NCBI RefSeq assembly: GCF_002128405.1
Contig: NZ_NETJ01000003.1
Location: forward strand, 310,001 to 374,000
Source of the DNA: Gottfriedia solisilvae
Lineage (GTDB): Bacteria > Bacillota > Bacilli > Bacillales > Bacillaceae_G
DNA: 64,000 nucleotides
Direction of reading: 5' to 3'
The notes under the pieces were generated by a model. That model worked only from the letters and a program-made list of their open reading frames with translations. It was not told where the DNA came from and ran no database searches. Shown here piece by piece: positions 60,367-64,000 of the stretch. The translations under genes and the position numbers were made by a program. Position 1 is the stretch's first letter, and each line of letters opens with the position of its first letter.

Positions 60367-61718
60367 TTTATCGTAACCTTGGACTTAGTGCTTTGTTTAG
60401 ACAAATGCGTTGCATATTCCAAAAATAACTTTTTAATCGTTTTGTCATGTTCTCGGAAATGTGGATTCGTAAAGATTGAACGCCCAGGTTTAGAGTTCGC
60501 TTCAAATAACCACACTGTTTCGTTTTTATCAACACCTAAATCAAACCCAATTTCTCCTATATGGCCTTCTAGTTGTTTGTCTAACACTTCGCTAATTCTG
60601 AGTGCAGCTAAAGATAATTTATCATGTATTCTTTTTGCTTTATCGTTTTCAAATATTTCATCAAGTGTTTTAACACGTCCGCCATTATTTAAATGCGTCG
60701 TTGTACTTCCTTTACCAGCTACCTTTGCAGCTATGACAGTTACGTGCCATTTACCATGAGCATCTTTATTTGTATGAACTCGGAAATCAACTGGTTGATG
60801 TTCATAACGAATTAAAGAAATACCTTGTTGGACGATAAAATCATGTAGTTTCGTTTTCCTAAATACACGATTTATTAATACATTAAGCGATGAGAATTTT
60901 TGAAGTTTATTTACTCCGTCTTCTCTATAACGGCAATAATAAATATCTTCCTCGCGGTGGTAACGGATGACAATAACCTTTGAACCTAAACTACCATTTT
61001 CAGGCTTTATATAGACGAATTGATGCTGAGAGAGTAATTGCTCAATTGTATCTAAATTATGAAACTTTTCCGTTACTGGGAGATAATGTTTCACTGATAT
61101 TTCGTTTTTTAACTTAACATACAAATCCCACTTGTTGAAAAATCCAGGATTAAACCAAGGAATTTTATACTCAGTCTCAAGTCGATTTCGAACTTTCTTA
61201 ATTAATTTATGTTCTTCAATTTTTCGATTTGGTAGACGATTGTAAATTACAGTTGGAAATGGGACAACTTCTTTAACCCATCTTTTTTCTGTGAAAAAAT
61301 AGCCTTGAATTGTTTCAGTTTCCCAATCAATTCCATGCATTCCAAATATAAAAATAAAGCTATTTTGCAGATTATTTTCTGCCATTAAGTTTGCGAACAT
61401 AAAACTGCGATCACCAATCGGTCGAAGTAGTGATTCAGTAAAGCCAGCCGTAAAAATCCCAATTAAAGGGCCTAATTGAAGTGTATCTCCAATAATAATT
61501 GGTTCGATATTGCCTTCAAATGGAATACATAACATTTCTTTTAACTGTTCAGAGATTGAAATGACATCATGAAGTGTATTCATCGTGACGAGCTGACAAG
61601 GGTACTTTTTTTGACCAAATGCAATATATTCAATATTTCTAGTTGAAGTTAATGCTTCGGGTACACAGACTAAGTCTTTACTCTGTCGATGTGTAACGAT
61701 TTTTACAACATCATTCAT
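60363..61718 (-). CDS. yheD: YheD-like ATP-grasp spore protein, copy 3
   Basis: The longest of the four, 451 residues, matching B. subtilis YheD (about 453). The N-terminal 85 residues are an extra domain not seen in the 360-aa copies. Then come LGPLIGIFTAGF, VIYNRLPNRKIEEH, the ATP-grasp lysine block YIKPENGSLGSKVIVI, and FEANSKPGRSIFTNPHF near 415. Its ATG overlaps the stop of the preceding gene (TAATG). In B. subtilis YheD is a late mother-cell coat protein located in two rings around the spore; the same is inferred here. Confidence 0.9.
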   Translation of the reverse strand: MNDVVKIVTHRQSKDLVCVPEALTSTRNIEYIAFGQKKYPCQLVTMNTLHDVISISEQLKEMLCIPFEGNIEPIIIGDTLQLGPLIGIFTAGFTESLLRPIGDRSFMFANLMAENNLQNSFIFIFGMHGIDWETETIQGYFFTEKRWVKEVVPFPTVIYNRLPNRKIEEHKLIKKVRNRLETEYKIPWFNPGFFNKWDLYVKLKNEISVKHYLPVTEKFHNLDTIEQLLSQHQFVYIKPENGSLGSKVIVIRYHREEDIYYCRYREDGVNKLQKFSSLNVLINRVFRKTKLHDFIVQQGISLIRYEHQPVDFRVHTNKDAHGKWHVTVIAAKVAGKGSTTTHLNNGGRVKTLDEIFENDKAKRIHDKLSLAALRISEVLDKQLEGHIGEIGFDLGVDKNETVWLFEANSKPGRSIFTNPHFREHDKTIKKLFLEYATHLSKQSTKSKVTIK

Positions 61719-62803
61719 TATTTGATTTCACTTCTTTCATTTTTAGATTTAGATTGTAGATGGAGACAATATTGAATTGGTGCTGAATAAAGTTTATGTT
61801 GAATTGAAGGATCGGATTGAAGTAATACTTTTCTGCCAGGTTTAGAATTTATATCTAAAATCCATACGGCTTGATTGGAATCAATTCCTAAATCTAAGCC
61901 GATTTCAAATAGTGGAAGAAAGTTTTTCTCTAGTACAAGCGGTAATTGATTGCAGATTGTTTCAATATCCTCCTGCAATATTAATGCAGTTCTTTGGTTG
62001 AATTGCTTAATCCACTCATCAAATGGTTGAACATTACTTCCTCCACTCAAATTGGAAATAATTGAATTAGGCTGACCGACTCTAATACCTTTTCCTACTG
62101 TATCCCATTTACCTTTTTCGTTCTTTTGTAAAAGTATTCGTAAGTCAAAAGCTTCATGTGATTTCGTTTTTAAATCCAAATAACTTTGATAAACATAACC
62201 TTTAGATTCAACGATTGGTTGTAACCATTCAAAAAACTCATCTCGAGTTTCATATACCGTCTCGATCACTTCTTTTTGCTTTTGAGTTGATACACTAATC
62301 GAATAGGCATTTAAAGTCACAAAATATATATTAATCCCTCTAGAACCATGAATTGGTTTAATCACTAATCTTCGAGATTTTCTTAACTCTTCAAAAAATA
62401 CAGCTAGGTGTAACAATTTCTTCGTTTTAGGAATGTAAGGACTTAAGCTTTCATCAGTAGAAATGGCTTGATAAGTTTCCCACTTTCCAGGAAGACCGTA
62501 CCCTAAAAATGTAATATCTTTACGTTTCTTTAACCAATCTACTATTGGTTTTGCTTGCTTACTTTTTACATTAGGAGAATAAAAACAACGATCATAAATA
62601 AAATTAGGAATTTCAAAAGATGTTTTCTCCCATTGTTCAGTTTCAGGGATATACTTCCAACCCACAATATCTTCAGTGGAAGGTTGGATGCTAAATGGTG
62701 TAAATTGTACAAATTCATATCCAAGTTTACTTGCTTCCTTTGCCATATACTGAACGTATTCACCTTCTTGCCTTTCTTTCAGAGATAAATATCCAATTCT
62801 CAT
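61718..62803 (-). CDS. yheC: YheC-like ATP-grasp spore protein, copy 2
   Basis: A 361-residue protein, the length of B. subtilis YheC. It has FIYDRCFYSPNVKSKQAKPIV, the ATP-grasp LVIKPIHGSRGINIYFV, FDLRILLQKNEKGKWDTVGKG, and LDINSKPGRKVLLQSDPS. It starts at ATG 62803, eight bases after AAGGAG; GTG 62812 lies on the ribosome site. The first gene ends 18 bases before. YheC and YheD are adjacent in B. subtilis in the same order. Confidence 0.9.
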   Translation of the reverse strand: MRIGYLSLKERQEGEYVQYMAKEASKLGYEFVQFTPFSIQPSTEDIVGWKYIPETEQWEKTSFEIPNFIYDRCFYSPNVKSKQAKPIVDWLKKRKDITFLGYGLPGKWETYQAISTDESLSPYIPKTKKLLHLAVFFEELRKSRRLVIKPIHGSRGINIYFVTLNAYSISVSTQKQKEVIETVYETRDEFFEWLQPIVESKGYVYQSYLDLKTKSHEAFDLRILLQKNEKGKWDTVGKGIRVGQPNSIISNLSGGSNVQPFDEWIKQFNQRTALILQEDIETICNQLPLVLEKNFLPLFEIGLDLGIDSNQAVWILDINSKPGRKVLLQSDPSIQHKLYSAPIQYCLHLQSKSKNERSEIK

Positions 62804-62821
62804 CTTCTTCACTCCTTGTAC

Positions 62822-63916
62822 TTATAAATATGATTGAACAAGCGAAAAAATAGCTTTTGTTGAAGGTCTTATTTTATGAAGTGGATCTACTATTTGTAAG
62901 TCCTTTGAAGGCTTAGAATTTAGTTCAATAACCCATGGGTTAAATTGCTCATCTATAGCAAGATCCACCCCAAATTCAGCAAATAATCCATCAAAGGATA
63001 TATCTATGCATTTACAACATTCTATTGCTAACTCGGTAAGTAATTTTTTAAAGTGAATTCTCTCTTTTTTTGGCAAGTATTGACTTAGAAATTCATCTAT
63101 TTTTTCAAGATCACCACCACGAGCTAAATTGCTAACGAACTGTGTTGGATGGCCAATTCTTGCAACAGTAGAGGTTACTTCCCATTTGTTAAATTTATTT
63201 TTATGGCAAAGAAAGCGAAAATCAACGAGTCGATGATCTTTCATAATTAAAGGCAAGCCTTCTTGAATGATATAAGTTCTTCTTTTTAATTGCGGTTTAA
63301 TTGTTTGAAATAGTTGATGAATCGTTTCAAATTGTTTTTCCTCATCTGAATTTTGACTATTTTGCAATCGATAATGTTCTTTTTCTTTTGTTACTTTAAA
63401 AATATTTCGCCCTTGGCTACCATGGATTGGCTTAATAAAAACGGTCTGATATTTTTGTAAAAAGCTGTTTAATTGATCTTCAGAAATACATTCTTCTGTA
63501 TATGGAACATAAGGTTTTAAATACGGTGATTCGATAAAGGACTTAAAAACTTCAAGTTTATTTAAAAATCGTGCGTTAAAGAATGGAATATTTTGATTTG
63601 ATAAAGCTGAACTCAATTGCTTAAATTCTTTAGAGCGTTCTAATTTTCTCGAATGAATTCTGTTGTGAATAATAGAAGGGGAATTTACTTCTGTTAAAAA
63701 CCAGCCACTTTCATTCCGCTTATATCCAACTAATTCATTGCTAATAAGCTTTTGAAACGTAGTAACATAGAAATTCATTTCATGCTCTTCGCATAAATCA
63801 GTAAACTCTTCACAAAGGCTCGTGATGGTGCCAAGAGGTTGTATGGATTTTTCATTTACAGTATCTGTTACGATCACAAACGATTGTGGACTTGAATGTT
63901 TAGGAAAAGATTGCAA
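62822..63916 (-). CDS. YheC/YheD-family ATP-grasp spore protein, copy 1 (first gene)
   Basis: First gene of the operon, 364 residues. IIHNRIHSRKLERSKEF is the YheCD block; FIKPIHGSQGRNIFKVTKEK and VDFRFLCHKNKFNKWEVTST and VIELNSKPSKDLQIVDPLHK form the ATP-grasp core. It starts with TTG, eight bases after AAAGGAGGAG. A sigma-K-like promoter lies 34 bases upstream. The four proteins share the same block order, so they arose by duplication. This one is most like copy 2 in length. Confidence 0.88.
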   Translation of the reverse strand: MQSFPKHSSPQSFVIVTDTVNEKSIQPLGTITSLCEEFTDLCEEHEMNFYVTTFQKLISNELVGYKRNESGWFLTEVNSPSIIHNRIHSRKLERSKEFKQLSSALSNQNIPFFNARFLNKLEVFKSFIESPYLKPYVPYTEECISEDQLNSFLQKYQTVFIKPIHGSQGRNIFKVTKEKEHYRLQNSQNSDEEKQFETIHQLFQTIKPQLKRRTYIIQEGLPLIMKDHRLVDFRFLCHKNKFNKWEVTSTVARIGHPTQFVSNLARGGDLEKIDEFLSQYLPKKERIHFKKLLTELAIECCKCIDISFDGLFAEFGVDLAIDEQFNPWVIELNSKPSKDLQIVDPLHKIRPSTKAIFSLVQSYL

Positions 63917-63949
63917 TGATTCTCCTCCTTTCCAAAATTATTATCGTTG

Positions 63950-63977
63950 TATCATATGTGATATCCGCCTAGTTGGT
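63950..63977 (-). promoter_or_regulatory. Probable sigma-K promoter of the yheC/yheD cluster
   Basis: On the minus strand ACC (63977-63975) and CATATGATA (63958-63950) are 16 bases apart, matching the late mother-cell pattern AC-N16-CATANNNTA. It lies 34 bases before the first gene. A sigma-E reading is less good because no ATATT-type -35 is present at the right distance. Confidence 0.45.
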
Positions 63978-64000
63978 GAATGTTTTTCTTTTAATAATCA

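Noticed and set aside
501-64000. CRISPR arrays, rRNA or tRNA genes, prophage or transposase genes
   Set aside because: No regularly spaced short repeats, no rRNA or tRNA cloverleaf sequence, and no integrase, transposase or phage structural protein was found on either strand.

Overview
The window looks like chromosome from a low-GC, endospore-forming member of the Bacillaceae (Bacillus sensu lato). The sequence basis is AT-rich DNA, AGGAGG-type ribosome sites, frequent TTG/GTG starts, an alpha/beta-type small acid-soluble spore protein (56375-56575), four YheC/YheD-type spore proteins, and gene sets in the order known from Bacillus subtilis: yxkF-msmX, tcyABC, and yxjC-scoA-scoB-yxjF. I cannot name the species from sequence alone. 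No rRNA, tRNA, CRISPR array, prophage or transposase was seen.

Layout. 0.1-7.9 kb: a dispersed GC-rich repeat, a 41-aa membrane peptide, hpt, a Rieske/FAD oxidoreductase (YhfW-like) with an SDR, an AAC(6')-like acetyltransferase, a blasticidin-S-deaminase-like enzyme, a DinB-like protein, an AEC transporter, a nucleotidyltransferase and a lipoprotein. 8.0-10.2 kb: an OmpR/ArlS-type two-component system behind a perfect 11-bp tandem repeat. 10.3-18.8 kb: small accessory genes (DUF4269, AlaX-like, a broken lipoprotein gene, an aldo/keto reductase, convergent beta and alpha carbonic anhydrases, AlkD-like, GNAT, two membrane proteins, a PCYCGC lipoprotein). 18.9-21.9 kb: repeats, then a cadmium/zinc resistance module (CadC-like repressor and CadA ATPase) with two operators. 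21.9-28.6 kb: DedA, GNATs, HAD, MFS, an aminoglycoside-phosphotransferase-like protein, YciI, YcgL and Dps.

28.8-32.5 kb is an argF-argG-argH operon (ornithine to arginine) behind a promoter overlapping two ARG-box-like sites. Its terminator is duplicated around a 130-bp inverted-repeat-bounded element. 32.9-35.6 kb: a stand-alone PTS-IIC-like permease, a tandem 125-bp repeat, a LysE exporter and maltose acetyltransferase.

35.6-42.6 kb is the best regulated unit: a textbook sigma-54 promoter, upstream inverted repeats and a perfect cre site precede permease, CoA-transferase A/B and 3-hydroxybutyrate dehydrogenase genes. These are followed by a PAS-AAA+-Fis sigma-54 activator and a thiolase. 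Together they encode import of 3-hydroxybutyrate, oxidation to acetoacetate, CoA transfer and cleavage to acetyl-CoA.

42.7-56.9 kb: a channel-like membrane protein, CapA, serC-serA, a secreted lipase-like protein with a three-fold C-terminal repeat, a kinase-like protein, a MerR regulator next to a CNNM/MpfA-type transporter (with an unusual hairpin between ribosome site and start), a CorC-like soluble paralogue, the cystine importer tcyABC, the SASP gene and a small zinc-ribbon protein. 57-64 kb: msmX under two cre sites, yxkF, and a four-gene YheC/YheD ATP-grasp operon with a probable sigma-K promoter at the window edge.
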